Shown in pieces: positions 1 through 9,161 of a stretch of 61,974 nt of DNA. The notes below the pieces were generated by a model that was given only the letters and a program-made list of their open reading frames with translations, was not told where the DNA came from and did no database searches. Within the stretch, counting starts at the first letter, position 1; each line of letters opens with the position of its first letter. The stretch spans positions 1-61,974 of the forward strand of contig NZ_FNVF01000021.1 in the NCBI RefSeq assembly GCF_900107975.1, written 5' to 3'. Made by a program: the position numbers and the translations under genes. The DNA is from Paenibacillus sp. UNC499MF (lineage in GTDB: Bacteria; Bacillota; Bacilli; Paenibacillales; NBRC-103111).

Positions 1-113
1 GTTGTCGGCACCGTGTTTCAGCGGCGACTTAAATAAGATACCACGGCATAATTACGAAGTCAACAATTTTCAAACATACAATTTTAACCAGGTGAAATAT
101 ATGCCTCGGCAGC

Positions 114-377
114 TTACACCAGAACGACTTTAAGAGCGGTCAGAAGCATTAATCCGGGTACGCCTAGAACAGACACGGTTCCAACTGTGTAGATGTTAAT
201 CGGCAATTCAAGCCCGGTATATCCGCTTAGCAGTTGTACACCGTAAAGCAGAAACGCGGCTACTACAACATGCACACCGATACTCGAAAAGATCCTGCGG
301 GCGCCCGGTTGGCGAACCAGCATAAACAGCAGGACTCCGGCCGACAGAGCAAGCATTCCCCATACGGCCGTTTTCAT
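114..377 (-). CDS. bofA: BofA, inhibitor of pro-sigma-K processing
   Basis: An 87-residue, very hydrophobic protein with three likely membrane segments (about residues 5-20, 33-52 and 66-86). Its size and sequence pattern fit BofA, which in Bacillus holds the SpoIVFB protease inactive in the outer forespore membrane until engulfment signals arrive. It is the last gene of the dnaX-yaaK-recR-yaaL-bofA series, which is its usual place. Its ATG overlaps the yaaL stop codon by four bases, and GGAGGTG lies just upstream, so the two are probably translationally coupled. The assignment rests on size, hydrophobicity, sequence and synteny together. Confidence 0.88.
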   Translation of the reverse strand: MKTAVWGMLALSAGVLLFMLVRQPGARRIFSSIGVHVVVAAFLLYGVQLLSGYTGLELPINIYTVGTVSVLGVPGLMLLTALKVVLV

Positions 378-649
378 CCCCGCACCTCCACAGTAATATG
401 ATAAGCGGACGTCACGTTTTGTCTTTTAGCCTGCCTGAGCAGCATTTCGTAGCGTTTTTCCGCCGCTTCTACCGCATAGATGGCATAATCGATCTCGTCT
501 TTTTCCAGTGCGTGTTCAAAATGGTGCTGCGCCGTTTTCCACTGCGAATGAGCCAATCTGATCTCGGCCAGCAGCTCCTGCTTGTCCTGTTCCTCTGTCT
601 TTTTCGTCCCACGTTGAAACAGAAAAGCACCCTTCCTCAGTTCCTTCAT
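374..649 (-). CDS. yaaL: YaaL family protein (DUF2508)
   Basis: A small soluble, charged, probably helical protein of 91 residues that sits between recR and bofA, as yaaL does in Bacillus. The function of this family is unknown. I start it at the ATG of MKELRKG (position 649) because AGGGGG lies a proper distance upstream. An in-frame ATG ten codons earlier has no comparable ribosome binding site. Lys/Arg and Glu/Gln alternate over most of the length, with Tyr-rich patches in the middle. Confidence 0.82.
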   Translation of the reverse strand: MKELRKGAFLFQRGTKKTEEQDKQELLAEIRLAHSQWKTAQHHFEHALEKDEIDYAIYAVEAAEKRYEMLLRQAKRQNVTSAYHITVEVRG

Positions 650-738
650 GCCTTTTCCCCCTGTACTCATATTCGCCATGAGCCTGTCATCTTTAATATT
701 TATGGAGAAAAAGGATCGGTTTAGAACCTGTCCGACAA

Positions 739-770
739 CAAAAAAACCGCCCTCATAAGAAGGACGGCCA
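739..770 (-). terminator. Rho-independent terminator candidate downstream of recR
   Basis: Read on the minus strand, GGCCGTCC and GGGCGG form a short GC-rich stem and are followed by seven T residues. It would end part of the dnaX-yaaK-recR transcription before yaaL-bofA. Confidence 0.6.
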
Positions 771-828
771 AGAGATATTTGTTTTACGGCAAATCAAGTA
801 TGCATTGCAGACAGTGGAGAAAGCCTAT

Positions 829-1425
829 CTAGATCTCCCTGCGTCCTTCAAGTGCCTTGGTGAGCGTCACCTCGTCCGCATACTCTAAATCTCCGCCTAC
901 CGGCAGACCGTGCGCGATACGGGTAACCTTAAGGCCGAAGCCTTTAACGAGCCTGGAAAGATACATGGCCGTTGCTTCGCCTTCAATGTTTGGATTGGTT
1001 GCCAGAATCATCTCTTTGACCTGCTCGTCTCCGAGACGTTTCAGCAGTTCGGCAATGTGAATCTGATCCGGTCCAATGCCCTCCATGGGAGAAATGGCTC
1101 CGTGCAGCACGTGATAATACCCGTCGAATTCTCTCGTCCGCTCCATCGCAACCAGATCTTTCGGCTCTTGAACCACGCAAATAACGGACCCGTCGCGGCT
1201 TTTGTCCTGACAGATGCGGCACGGATCGATATCCGTAATATTGCAGCAGACGGAGCAGTAATGAAGATTGCGCTTGACGTTCACGAGCGCCTTGGCAAAA
1301 TCAAGCACGTCTTCTTCCTTCATGCGGAGAACGTGAAAAGCCAGACGTCCGGCTGTTTTGGGGCCGACGCCGGGCAAGCGTGTAAATGCGTCGATTAATT
1401 TGGAAATCGGTTCTGGATAATGCAA
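829..1425 (-). CDS. recR: Recombination mediator RecR
   Basis: A 198-residue RecR, the ring-forming DNA-binding protein that works with RecO and RecF to load RecA at gaps. It has an N-terminal helix-hairpin-helix (GVGPKTAGR, residues 19-27), a C4 zinc finger with Cys57, Cys60, Cys69 and Cys72, and a Toprim domain from about residue 80 to 175. The length is typical of the family. The start is a TTG preceded by AAAGGAG ten bases upstream. It follows yaaK in the order seen in Bacillus. Confidence 0.96.
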   Translation of the reverse strand: MHYPEPISKLIDAFTRLPGVGPKTAGRLAFHVLRMKEEDVLDFAKALVNVKRNLHYCSVCCNITDIDPCRICQDKSRDGSVICVVQEPKDLVAMERTREFDGYYHVLHGAISPMEGIGPDQIHIAELLKRLGDEQVKEMILATNPNIEGEATAMYLSRLVKGFGLKVTRIAHGLPVGGDLEYADEVTLTKALEGRREI

Positions 1426-1487
1426 CGCGGGGTTTCTCCTTTTTGTGAATAAAGATGGAAAAAAGGCTTCTTACGAAGCCCTCTATC

Positions 1488-1799
1488 TTAAAACAGTCCG
1501 GGAATATTCATTCCGCCCGTAAATTTACCCATGTCTTTGCCGGCCACTTCTTCCGCTTTGTTAAGCGCATCGTTCACGGCTGTCAGAACAAGATCCTGCA
1601 GCATTTCGACATCGTCCGGATCGACAGCTTCCGGCTTAATCGCGATTGCCGTCACTTTCTTATGCCCGTTCGCAGTGACCGTAACGACGCCGCCACCGGC
1701 CGTTCCTTCAACTGTTTTGCTGCCGAGTTCCTCTTGAACTTTCAGCATCTGTTCCTGCATTTTCTTCACTTGTTTCATCATTTGGTTCATGTTATTCAT
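1488..1799 (-). CDS. yaaK: Nucleoid-associated protein YbaB/EbfC family
   Basis: A 103-residue protein starting [10 protein letters not shown], a Met/Gln/Lys-rich helix typical of the YbaB/EbfC family. Members form small dimers that bind DNA without strong sequence preference. The gene lies 33 bp downstream of dnaX and upstream of recR, the standard dnaX-ybaB-recR arrangement, with AAGGAG before the ATG. Confidence 0.93.
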   Translation of the reverse strand: MNNMNQMMKQVKKMQEQMLKVQEELGSKTVEGTAGGGVVTVTANGHKKVTAIAIKPEAVDPDDVEMLQDLVLTAVNDALNKAEEVAGKDMGKFTGGMNIPGLF

Positions 1800-1832
1800 A
1801 TTCCCAACTCCTTCTTCTTAATGGGGCTGACC

Positions 1833-3572
1833 TTATTCATCTTTAATGCTCACCAGATCTTCGCCAAACAGCTTGATCGCTTCGTCCACCCACGGTTCCT
1901 TGTCCGGTTCCGAGTCTTCGGCTTGCAGCGTCATTTCTTCCCTGGCCGGCTCGGAAGCGCCTTCGCGGGCTTCCTTCCATTCTTTCTGCATGACGGTAGC
2001 CAGCTTAAGCGTTTCTCCGAGCGCTTCGGAAATCACCTGCTCAATCAACTGCTTGTTGACCGGCTTCTCCGTCGTGTCACGGTGCATGGCGCTTTTGAAA
2101 GCCACCAGCACCGTGTCTCCGTGAATAGCGACGGGCTCTCCGTCCACCAGCCAGGCATGAACGGTGATTTTCCGTTCCTTAACCATGGCCAAAATCTGCG
2201 TCCACTTGCCGAGCAAGGCACGCGTGTGATGGCTCTCGACCGCGCCCGTGAAATCGTCCAGCCGGACCGATGCCTTGCGCACCGCGGCATTAGACGAACG
2301 CGGCGCTACCGGAGACCGTGCCGGCTGCTGCGCCCCCGCAGCGGGGACTCCCCCTTGCATCAGCTTGGCAAGCTGCTCTTCCAGCTGCTGGATTCTGCGG
2401 GTGAGCTGGGACAGAGCTTCGGGTTCGGACTCTGCAGCCGAGCGGGAAACCGGGGCGGCTTCCGCCGGACGGCCCCCGCCTCCCGAAGTGATGGCTCCGC
2501 ATGCTTTCATGACCGCGACCTCCAGGATCGTCTGCGGCTGCACGGAGTACTTCATCTCGCTCTGGTACTGATTCAGCACTTCGATGATCGCGATAAGCTG
2601 ATCGGTCCCGAAACGGGACGCAACCTGCTCCAGTCTGGCGACATCGAAAACACGTTCAGTCAGCACGGACGAATCCGGAACGAGACGGATCATCAGAAGA
2701 TCGCGGAAATAATGGATAAGGTTCTCCATGCATTTATCCGCACTCTTGCCTTCCTGCATAAACTGATCAATCAGTTCGAGTGCGGCGCCGATGTCCTGCT
2801 CCTTCATGCTTCCGACCAGTTTCTCAAACTGCTCCGATGCCAATCCGCCCGTCATGCCAACCACATCGCTCGCGGTAATGGTTCCGACGGCAAAAGAAGA
2901 TGCCTGATCGAGCAGGCTTAAGGCATCCCGCATCCCGCCTTCCGACAGGCGCGCAATATAGTGAAGAGCCTCTTCTTCGATACCGATGTTCTCTTCACGG
3001 CACACGTAGGCAAGCCGCCCGACCTGTTCTTCCATCGATACGCGGCGGAAATCAAACCGCTGGCAGCGGGAGATGATGGTAGCGGGTAGCTTGTGAGGTT
3101 CCGTCGTAGCCAAAATAAAGATAACGTGAGCCGGCGGCTCCTCCAACGTCTTGAGAAGAGCGTTGAAAGCTTCCGTGGTCAGCATATGGACTTCGTCGAT
3201 GATATATACTTTGTACCGAACTTCCGTCGGTGCATATTTCACTTTGTCCCGGATGTCGCGAATCTCTTCCACACCGCGATTGGATGCGGCGTCAATTTCA
3301 ACGACGTCCATAACCGAGCCCTCGGAGATCCGGATGCAGGCTTCACATTCATTGCACGGTTCTTCGGCGGGCCCATGTACACAGTTAACGGCTTTGGCCA
3401 AAATCTTGGCCGCGCTCGTCTTCCCTGTACCGCGGGGACCGCTGAATAAATAAGCATGGGTAAATCTTTGTTCACGCAGAGAATTCTGCAGCGTCTGTAC
3501 GATCGGCTTCTGGCCGACTAACTCCCGGAATGCTTGGGATCGCCAAGTCCGGTATAAAGCGATATGTGTCAT
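1833..3572 (-). CDS. dnaX: DNA polymerase III subunits gamma/tau
   Basis: Clamp-loader ATPase of the replicative polymerase. I start at the ATG of MTHIALYRTWR (3572), which has GGAG nine bases upstream and matches the usual DnaX N-terminus; a possible ATG 14 codons upstream lacks a site. Numbered from this start: Walker A GPRGTGKT at 45-52, zinc-binding cysteines 64, 73, 76 and 79, DEVH Walker B at 126-129, and an SRC sensor motif further on. A Pro/Ala-rich linker follows about residue 370, then a C-terminal tau-like region. The total is about 579 residues, normal for Bacillota. A TATAAT-like box lies at 3613-3618 on this strand. Confidence 0.96.
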   Translation of the reverse strand: MTHIALYRTWRSQAFRELVGQKPIVQTLQNSLREQRFTHAYLFSGPRGTGKTSAAKILAKAVNCVHGPAEEPCNECEACIRISEGSVMDVVEIDAASNRGVEEIRDIRDKVKYAPTEVRYKVYIIDEVHMLTTEAFNALLKTLEEPPAHVIFILATTEPHKLPATIISRCQRFDFRRVSMEEQVGRLAYVCREENIGIEEEALHYIARLSEGGMRDALSLLDQASSFAVGTITASDVVGMTGGLASEQFEKLVGSMKEQDIGAALELIDQFMQEGKSADKCMENLIHYFRDLLMIRLVPDSSVLTERVFDVARLEQVASRFGTDQLIAIIEVLNQYQSEMKYSVQPQTILEVAVMKACGAITSGGGGRPAEAAPVSRSAAESEPEALSQLTRRIQQLEEQLAKLMQGGVPAAGAQQPARSPVAPRSSNAAVRKASVRLDDFTGAVESHHTRALLGKWTQILAMVKERKITVHAWLVDGEPVAIHGDTVLVAFKSAMHRDTTEKPVNKQLIEQVISEALGETLKLATVMQKEWKEAREGASEPAREEMTLQAEDSEPDKEPWVDEAIKLFGEDLVSIKDE

Positions 3573-3659
3573 AGGTTTACTCTCCAATAATTCGTTCTGA
3601 ATTATTGAACTCATTATACTATAACCCGGGCGGGAATAAAACTCGGAAAGCGCGGGGAA

Positions 3660-5108
3660 TCAGATACAGGGGATGCTGACCGTGAAGGTGGTTCCGTAGC
3701 CTTTGGACGAGACGCGTATGTGACCGCCCATATCATGGACAATCCGCTGGCAGACCGACAGTCCGAGTCCCGTTCCTTCCTCTTTGGTCGTAAAAAACGG
3801 ATCGAATATTTTATCGATAACATAAACCGGAATACCCGGGCCCGTATCGTGCACTTCGATATTGACGAATCTGCCGTCGGGGTCCAGCTTTTCCGCTATC
3901 GTGAGAGTTCCTCCATCGGTCAGCGCCTCGATGCCGTTTTTGCATATATTCAGAAAAACCTGCTTCAAAAGCTCCTGATCGGCGATAACGGGCGGCAGTC
4001 CGCGGGACTCTTCGTAGTTCATGTGCACTTTATGCAGAATCGCCTCATTGTTGATGATCGGCAGTATTCCTTTGATGACCGTGGAAACGTCTATTTTCTG
4101 CAGCAGAACGTTCTTGGGCTTGCCGAGGAGCAGGAATTCGTTAACGAGTTCGTTTACCCGGTTGATCTCATCAAGCATCACATCGATATAGCCCTGCTCT
4201 TTGGCCATATCCTTGGATTCGAACGTCTTCTTAAGCACCTGCAGAAACCCCTTGATCGACGTTAACGGATTTCTGATTTCGTGCGCCGTACCCGCAGCAA
4301 TCTGACCGATCATGGCCAGACGGTCGCTGCGCTGAACCTGGGCTTCGAGAGACCGGAGGTTGGTGACGTCTTTAAAAATAATGTAAGCGCCAACGATTTG
4401 ATCCTCATTGTCCCTCAGCAAGTTGGAATCCAGCAGCAGTTCGTACCGTTCTTGATTGTTCATCCACGAAACCGCATGATTCCTCACGATTCTGCCGTCC
4501 AGCAGAGTTCTTTCGACGAGGCGGTGTTCCGGCGGGACCGCAGCGAAGATATCCTCTATTCTTTTGAACAGGATGGATTCTTTATGAAAGCCCAGCACCC
4601 GGCAGGCCATATCGCTGATATCCACGAGCCTGAATTCGGTATCTATGAGCAGAACGCCCAGATTGACATCTCTTAAGAAGGTGCCCGAGAAACGCTGGAG
4701 CAAATTTTGTTCCGATATCTCCTCCAGGTCGTCGAGCAGGAAGAGGTAATGAGGTTCGCTGTTCACTTCCGCAAACAGCATGCTGCATTTCTGCAGCTGA
4801 ATAAACCCTTGGCTGTCTTTTACGATCGCAATGGGATACTTGCTGTCCGCCTTGTCGCGGTCCGTATCGAAATGCCGGCTATAGAAACGGTCGACCGGTT
4901 CAGGAAGTTGGATGACCTCCGAAAAAGGCGCCATTTTAATATCCTCCGCGGTATATCCGGTTCGAGTCAAAAATGGTTCGTTTACGTACACCATTTCATT
5001 GTGAGTGTTGGCTACAATCAAACAGCCCTTAAACATTTCTTCCAATCTTACTCCCAGCTCAGCTGCGGAAATGAACACCCCTATATGATGAAGGCTGGCA
5101 TCCAACAT
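3660..5108 (-). CDS. PAS-domain sensor histidine kinase, sporulation/NtrB type
   Basis: A 482-residue soluble kinase with no membrane segment. Two PAS-like sensor regions (about 20-120 and 140-255) precede a HisKA domain with phospho-acceptor His276 (GTAHEIRNPLTSIKG). The ATPase domain carries the N box (NICKNGIEAL), G1 (DTGPGIP) and G2 (GTGLGLS). The architecture resembles Bacillus sporulation kinases that feed Spo0F, and a spo0F gene lies 7 kb away, so phosphorelay input is a reasonable guess that the sequence does not prove. No response regulator is adjacent. The gene sits between the SRP RNA and dnaX, which are neighbours in Bacillus subtilis. GAGGGGG precedes the ATG. Confidence 0.9.
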   Translation of the reverse strand: MLDASLHHIGVFISAAELGVRLEEMFKGCLIVANTHNEMVYVNEPFLTRTGYTAEDIKMAPFSEVIQLPEPVDRFYSRHFDTDRDKADSKYPIAIVKDSQGFIQLQKCSMLFAEVNSEPHYLFLLDDLEEISEQNLLQRFSGTFLRDVNLGVLLIDTEFRLVDISDMACRVLGFHKESILFKRIEDIFAAVPPEHRLVERTLLDGRIVRNHAVSWMNNQERYELLLDSNLLRDNEDQIVGAYIIFKDVTNLRSLEAQVQRSDRLAMIGQIAAGTAHEIRNPLTSIKGFLQVLKKTFESKDMAKEQGYIDVMLDEINRVNELVNEFLLLGKPKNVLLQKIDVSTVIKGILPIINNEAILHKVHMNYEESRGLPPVIADQELLKQVFLNICKNGIEALTDGGTLTIAEKLDPDGRFVNIEVHDTGPGIPVYVIDKIFDPFFTTKEEGTGLGLSVCQRIVHDMGGHIRVSSKGYGTTFTVSIPCI

Positions 5109-5243
5109 TTGTCCTTCCCCCTCTTTATAACAGCTTTAAGCCGAAAGACTGCGAATGTTTACCTATTCTCTCATTTTTAGCATTTTCCTTCTATTGGAAA
5201 ACAAAAATCGACGAACTGTCATTTTTATGTAGAAAAAGAGAAC

Positions 5244-5273
5244 GCAAAAAAAGCCCTCCGCTGCCGGAAGGCT
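5244..5273 (-). terminator. Terminator of the SRP RNA gene
   Basis: On the minus strand AGCC-TTCCGG and CCGGAGGGCT-like arms form a stem followed by seven T residues, just past the 3' end of the SRP RNA. It separates the RNA gene from the downstream kinase gene. Confidence 0.75.
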
Positions 5274-5295
5274 CGTTTTTTGTAATCTTATATAA

Positions 5296-5564
5296 GGCCG
5301 TGCACCTGTTATTGATAAAGCGATACGAACGTACCTTTATCGTTAGCTCAAGTTAGGCAACCCCTCGGCACATGGGCGGTCCTGCTTACGGCTGCTTCCT
5401 TCCGGACCTGACCGGGTTCACTGGTGCTCATTGCGAAGGACCCGACTCTCAACACCACGTGTAAAGGCCAGACCTCACATCGACAGTACCTCTAACAGGG
5501 ATTCAACCCCGCTACAGCGGATTGCGGGCAACAGGGCACCGCTACCTCCCCGTCTAGCACGGCA
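5296..5564 (-). ncRNA. ffs: Signal recognition particle RNA, long Bacillus type
   Basis: About 270 nt. The RNA begins with TGCCGTGCTAG and ends with GTGCACGGC, which pair with each other as the two ends of the SRP RNA. The Alu-domain segment GGGGAGGTAGCGGTGCCCTG is at the 5' end, and the universally conserved helix 8 sequence GTCAGGTCCGGAAGGAAGCA (minus strand, around 5388-5412) is present. This long form with Alu domain is typical of Bacillus and relatives. It pairs with Ffh to target membrane and secreted proteins. The promoter and terminator are both visible. Confidence 0.96.
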
Positions 5565-5570
5565 AAAATA

Positions 5571-5599
5571 AGTATAGCCCATTGTGAAGCAAAGTGCAA
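5571..5599 (-). promoter_or_regulatory. Sigma-A promoter of the SRP RNA
   Basis: TTGCAC, a 17-base spacer and TATACT on the minus strand. The -10 ends seven bases before the expected first base of the RNA near 5564. Confidence 0.78.
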
Positions 5600-5656
5600 C
5601 TCCGGGGAGAAACTTACCAACGAACAGCGTCCAGGCTCTGGAATAAAAGCGCTCTT

Positions 5657-6058
5657 CTACCGTTTAACGGTAACGATAAACCGGTATCTCGGCAAATGCG
5701 TGTGCAGATCCTGCTCGGCCTGTGCCCGAATCGCCGCCGCCTTCTCGGGCGGTGTTCCCGGCTTAACGGAAAGCTTCACGTAACCGATCGGACCGTTAAA
5801 CTGAAGATGAGTGTCCACGACGCCCTTCAGCGTTCCCAGTACCGACAGCGCGATATCCGAATCGGCCTGGTAAGTATGGTAACCCGGGTTTAACGCCAAA
5901 TTCGGATTTGCGCTGGTTGTGCCCAAATAGCCGTCACTGGAGTAATTGTACGCTTTCGGACCGGCCGGCTGGCCCGGACTGCATCCGGTTATGGCTGCCG
6001 CCATCACAAGACCGGCCATTAAACCTCCAGCAGACCGCCTGACATTAACGTTTCCCAA
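5657..6058 (-). CDS. Small secreted lipoprotein, YhcN/YlaJ-like (sporulation lipoprotein type)
   Basis: I start at a TTG (6058) because AGGGGGG lies about eight bases upstream. This yields a clean lipoprotein signal: basic MGNVNVRRS, a hydrophobic stretch, then the lipobox-like AITGC with Cys at about residue 26. The longer in-frame ORF upstream has no such signal and runs into rpmE. The mature part of about 105 residues has an alpha/beta pattern (DSDIALSVLGTLKGV, then ...AAAIRAQAEQDL) resembling YhcN/YlaJ-type lipoproteins found in spore-formers. That family call is tentative; the lipoprotein nature is well supported. Confidence 0.7.
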   Translation of the reverse strand: MGNVNVRRSAGGLMAGLVMAAAITGCSPGQPAGPKAYNYSSDGYLGTTSANPNLALNPGYHTYQADSDIALSVLGTLKGVVDTHLQFNGPIGYVKLSVKPGTPPEKAAAIRAQAEQDLHTHLPRYRFIVTVKR

Positions 6059-6158
6059 AGCAAAAACCCCCCTTGGTATCCTGCTTCGTGCAAGGCACGC
6101 TATTAGGATGACCCGGGAGGGTTGTGTTATGCAATCCGAATTGAGGAAAAACCTCGAA

Positions 6159-6362
6159 TTAGATACCGTATTTCTTCTTGAACTTGTCCACACGACCGCC
6201 GGCATCGATAAACTTCTGTTTGCCGGTGAAGAACGGATGGCAGTTGGAGCAAATCTCAACGCGGAGGTTCTCTCTAACAGAGCCGCTCTCGAAAGTGTTG
6301 CCGCATGCGCAAGTTACCGTTGTTTCGTGATAGTTGGGATGGATCCCTTGTTTCATTCCCAT
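6159..6362 (-). CDS. rpmE: 50S ribosomal protein L31, zinc-binding form
   Basis: A 67-residue L31 starting [13 protein letters not shown]. It has the four zinc-ligand-type cysteines of the zinc-containing form: CACG near residue 18 and [12 protein letters not shown] near 38. In Bacillus the zinc form is the standard copy, and a zinc-free paralogue replaces it under zinc limitation; no such paralogue is in this window. A promoter and a leader hairpin lie directly upstream. Confidence 0.96.
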   Translation of the reverse strand: MGMKQGIHPNYHETTVTCACGNTFESGSVRENLRVEICSNCHPFFTGKQKFIDAGGRVDKFKKKYGI

Positions 6363-6377
6363 TCACCTCTTTCCGCC

Positions 6378-6399
6378 CTGGATCTATTCGTCGATCCAG
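6378..6399 (-). promoter_or_regulatory. Leader hairpin upstream of rpmE
   Basis: CTGGATC and GATCCAG form a perfect 7-bp stem in the short leader between the rpmE promoter and its ribosome binding site. It could be an L31 autoregulatory leader of the kind known in Bacillota, or a simple stabilising hairpin; sequence alone does not decide. Confidence 0.5.
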
Positions 6400-6421
6400 A
6401 GTTATGATGACACATAAACTC

Positions 6422-6451
6422 ATTATAGCATGAGTGTATCTTTTATTGCAA
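6422..6451 (-). promoter_or_regulatory. Sigma-A promoter of rpmE
   Basis: TTGCAA, an 18-base spacer and a consensus TATAAT on the minus strand, immediately after the stop codon of the radical SAM gene. rpmE therefore has its own promoter. Confidence 0.8.
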
Positions 6452-6460
6452 TGGGGTTGT

Positions 6461-7723
6461 TCAAGCTCGCTGGGCACGGTCGAAGAAAGCCGGTATATGC
6501 GTGTAAGACCCGATTACTACATCCGGCAGCTCTTCACGGTAAATATCCAGCATCTGCTTCATACCAAGAATATCGCCTTGAGCTTTCGGAATGAGATTCA
6601 GATAACTCTCAGGGTCGATATTGAGGTTCCTCATCTGAATCAGACGCAGTCCGGTCCGGCGTACAAATTCGATCATCGCTTCCACTTCTTCTTCCCGGTC
6701 GGTTACGCCCGGGAAGATCAGATAGTTGATCGACGTGATAACGCCTTTGCTTGAGGCGTACTTCAGCGATTTCTCGACGTTGGCCAGCGTGTATCCCCGC
6801 GGCTTGTAATACGCGTTATAGTGATCGTCAAGAGCCGAAATGGTGCTGACCCGCATGAGATCAAGCCCCGCGTCTACAATTCCGCGGATGTGGTCGCTTA
6901 AGCCCGCGTTGGTATTGATGTTAATATAGCCCATATCGGTGCGGCTGCGTACTTCGCGCATCGCCTCGATAATGATTTTAGCCTGCGTGGACGGCTCCCC
7001 TTCGCAGCCTTGGCCGAAGGAGATAATGCTGTCGGGCGTCTTAAGATGCTCCAGCATAACTTCGGCGAGCTCTTTAGCCTGCGGCTTGAAGTTCATCCGT
7101 GTCTGCGGAGCGGGAAATCCGCTGTCGTCGGGCTGTTCGGAGATACAGCCGAAACACCCCGCGTTGCAGGAGAAAGAAACCGGCACCGCGCCTTCCCAGC
7201 GGTTCAGGAAGGTATTCGATGCGGTGAGGCATTCGTACTCCAGCGCGCATTTGGACAGATGCTCGTACAGCCTGTTCTCGGGGTACCGGGCACGCAGTTT
7301 TCCGACGCTGACCTCCAGCTCGTCCGGATCGCAGTTGCGCGGATTCCAAGGTTCGGGGTCGTCGCACTGCTCCGCGGCGACGTAGAAGGCTCCGTCCTTC
7401 CAGACAACGGCCGTATAACCGAATAGAGGGAACTTTTCCTCCTTATCGGTTTTTACATAGCCGGGCAGCATAAGCCGTGTAAAGCCCTGGGGCAGAAGCG
7501 CGCCTACGGCCGCATAATCCCCGGGGAGCACTTCCATCTCGCCCGTTTCCGTGTTGATCCCGACCGCTCTCGTATGAGGCAGACTTACCAAAGTCGCCCC
7601 CTCCGGCAGCGGGATGAGCTCTTCTTCCAATAATTCCACAATCTGATCGGCACTCCGACCGAGCGCTTCGTATTCGGGATGATCGAATACATTGCCGGAC
7701 GGGTCCGCATAAACCACATTCAT
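6461..7723 (-). CDS. Radical SAM protein of unknown substrate
   Basis: A 420-residue protein. The radical SAM cluster motif CNAGCFGC (CxxxCxxC) sits near residue 187, followed by a (beta/alpha) barrel region with GQGCEGEP and NINTNAGLSDH. The first ~180 residues precede the barrel and resemble no domain I can name. The SPASM-type extra cysteine clusters are not obvious. The gene lies between rho and rpmE with a good AGGAG site. Its substrate cannot be read from the sequence; its stable position in a core cluster suggests a housekeeping role. Confidence 0.85.
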   Translation of the reverse strand: MNVVYADPSGNVFDHPEYEALGRSADQIVELLEEELIPLPEGATLVSLPHTRAVGINTETGEMEVLPGDYAAVGALLPQGFTRLMLPGYVKTDKEEKFPLFGYTAVVWKDGAFYVAAEQCDDPEPWNPRNCDPDELEVSVGKLRARYPENRLYEHLSKCALEYECLTASNTFLNRWEGAVPVSFSCNAGCFGCISEQPDDSGFPAPQTRMNFKPQAKELAEVMLEHLKTPDSIISFGQGCEGEPSTQAKIIIEAMREVRSRTDMGYININTNAGLSDHIRGIVDAGLDLMRVSTISALDDHYNAYYKPRGYTLANVEKSLKYASSKGVITSINYLIFPGVTDREEEVEAMIEFVRRTGLRLIQMRNLNIDPESYLNLIPKAQGDILGMKQMLDIYREELPDVVIGSYTHIPAFFDRAQRA

Positions 7724-7776
7724 TGTCAGGTACTCCTTTGAATGGGGATTGAAGCGAATTTTTCAGCAACCTATAT

Positions 7777-9069
7777 TCAGGAAGCGGAATTTTTCATTTT
7801 CCCTTTGCCCAGCGTAACGTTCCCGTTGTTGGTCTCCAGGGAATCCAGGAATTCCTGATTCGTCTTCGTCTCGCCCAGTTTCTTGATGAAAGCTTCCGTA
7901 TATTCATAAGTATCGTTCATGCTTTTGCGCAGTCCCCATACTTTCTCCAGTTCTTCCTTGGTAAGCAGACTTTCTTCGCGGCGCGTACCCGAACGGCGGA
8001 TATCGATAGCCGGGAATGTACGGCGTTCAGCCAGTTTACGGTCCAAATGAAGCTCCATGTTTCCCGTGCCTTTAAATTCTTCATAAATGACGTCATCCAT
8101 ACGCGATCCCGTTTCGACGAGCGCGGTGGCCAGAATGGTCAGGCTGCCGCCTTCTTCGATATTCCGGGCGGCACCGAAGAAACGCTTCGGCCGATGGAAT
8201 GCGCCGGGATCGATACCCCCGGACAATGTGCGGCCGGACGGCGGAACGACAAGGTTGTAAGCACGAGCCAGACGGGTAATGCTGTCCAGCAAAATGACGA
8301 CGTCCTTCTTATGTTCGACAAGACGCTGCGCGCGCTCCAGAACAAGCTCCGCTACCTTGATGTGATTTTCCGGCAGCTCATCGAACGTGGAAGCTACCAC
8401 TTCCCCTTTGACGGAACGCTGCATATCGGTCACTTCTTCCGGACGCTCGTCGATCAGAAGAACAAACAGCTCGATCTCCGGATAATTCGTGGAAATGCTG
8501 TTCGCGATTTCTTTGAGAAGCAGGGTTTTCCCCGCTTTCGGAGGCGCTACGATCAAACCGCGCTGTCCGAGACCGACGGGTGCCATAAGATCCATGATTC
8601 TCGTCGAGAGCTTCTCGGGAGACGTTTCGAGAACAACTTTCGTCTGCGGATACAGCGGCGTGAGAGCCGGGAAATGCAGACGCTCGGACGCCGTGTCCGG
8701 GCTTTCGCCGTTGACGGCTTCCACATGCAGAAGTCCGAAATACCGCTCGTTCTCTTTCGGCGGACGGCATTTGCCGGAAACAAGATCTCCCGAGCGGAGA
8801 TCGAATTTACGGATCTGGGAGGCAGAAATGTAGATATCCTCCGTACTCGGAAGGTAGTTAATGGGACGCAGGAAACCGAAGCCCTCCTGCAGAACCTCCA
8901 GAACTCCTTCCATAAACATGAGGCCGCTTTCCGCCGCCTGGGCCCTTAGAATGGAAAAGATGAGCTCTTTTTTCTTAAGCTGCCCATAGTAAGGAATCTG
9001 ATATTTTTTGGCGAGCTTATAAAGCTCGGTAAGCTTGAGTGCCTCCAACTGCGCGAGGTGCATATCCAT
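7777..9069 (-). CDS. rho: Transcription termination factor Rho
   Basis: A hexameric RNA helicase that terminates transcription. I start at the ATG three codons into the open frame, since GGTGGT is then eight bases upstream. The N-terminal Rho_N helical domain ([17 protein letters not shown]) is followed by an RNA-binding cold-shock-like domain ([10 protein letters not shown]), then the RecA-like ATPase with Walker A APPKAGKT, Walker [13 protein letters not shown] and the Q/R loops ([16 protein letters not shown]). Length of about 430 residues is normal. Downstream of murA, as in Bacillus. Confidence 0.97.
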   Translation of the reverse strand: MDMHLAQLEALKLTELYKLAKKYQIPYYGQLKKKELIFSILRAQAAESGLMFMEGVLEVLQEGFGFLRPINYLPSTEDIYISASQIRKFDLRSGDLVSGKCRPPKENERYFGLLHVEAVNGESPDTASERLHFPALTPLYPQTKVVLETSPEKLSTRIMDLMAPVGLGQRGLIVAPPKAGKTLLLKEIANSISTNYPEIELFVLLIDERPEEVTDMQRSVKGEVVASTFDELPENHIKVAELVLERAQRLVEHKKDVVILLDSITRLARAYNLVVPPSGRTLSGGIDPGAFHRPKRFFGAARNIEEGGSLTILATALVETGSRMDDVIYEEFKGTGNMELHLDRKLAERRTFPAIDIRRSGTRREESLLTKEELEKVWGLRKSMNDTYEYTEAFIKKLGETKTNQEFLDSLETNNGNVTLGKGKMKNSAS

Positions 9070-9161
9070 TCTATTCAACCACCAAACTAGTAAGTTATTA
9101 ATTCCATAAATCTAGAAAGCTAGTACCCAGTGTTACCTTAAGGCCGCTTTCTTATTCCGGG

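Noticed and set aside
5657-6259. The 200-codon version of the lipoprotein gene
   Set aside because: The extra 67 N-terminal codons overlap rpmE and lack a signal. The TTG start with AGGGGGG gives a proper lipobox.
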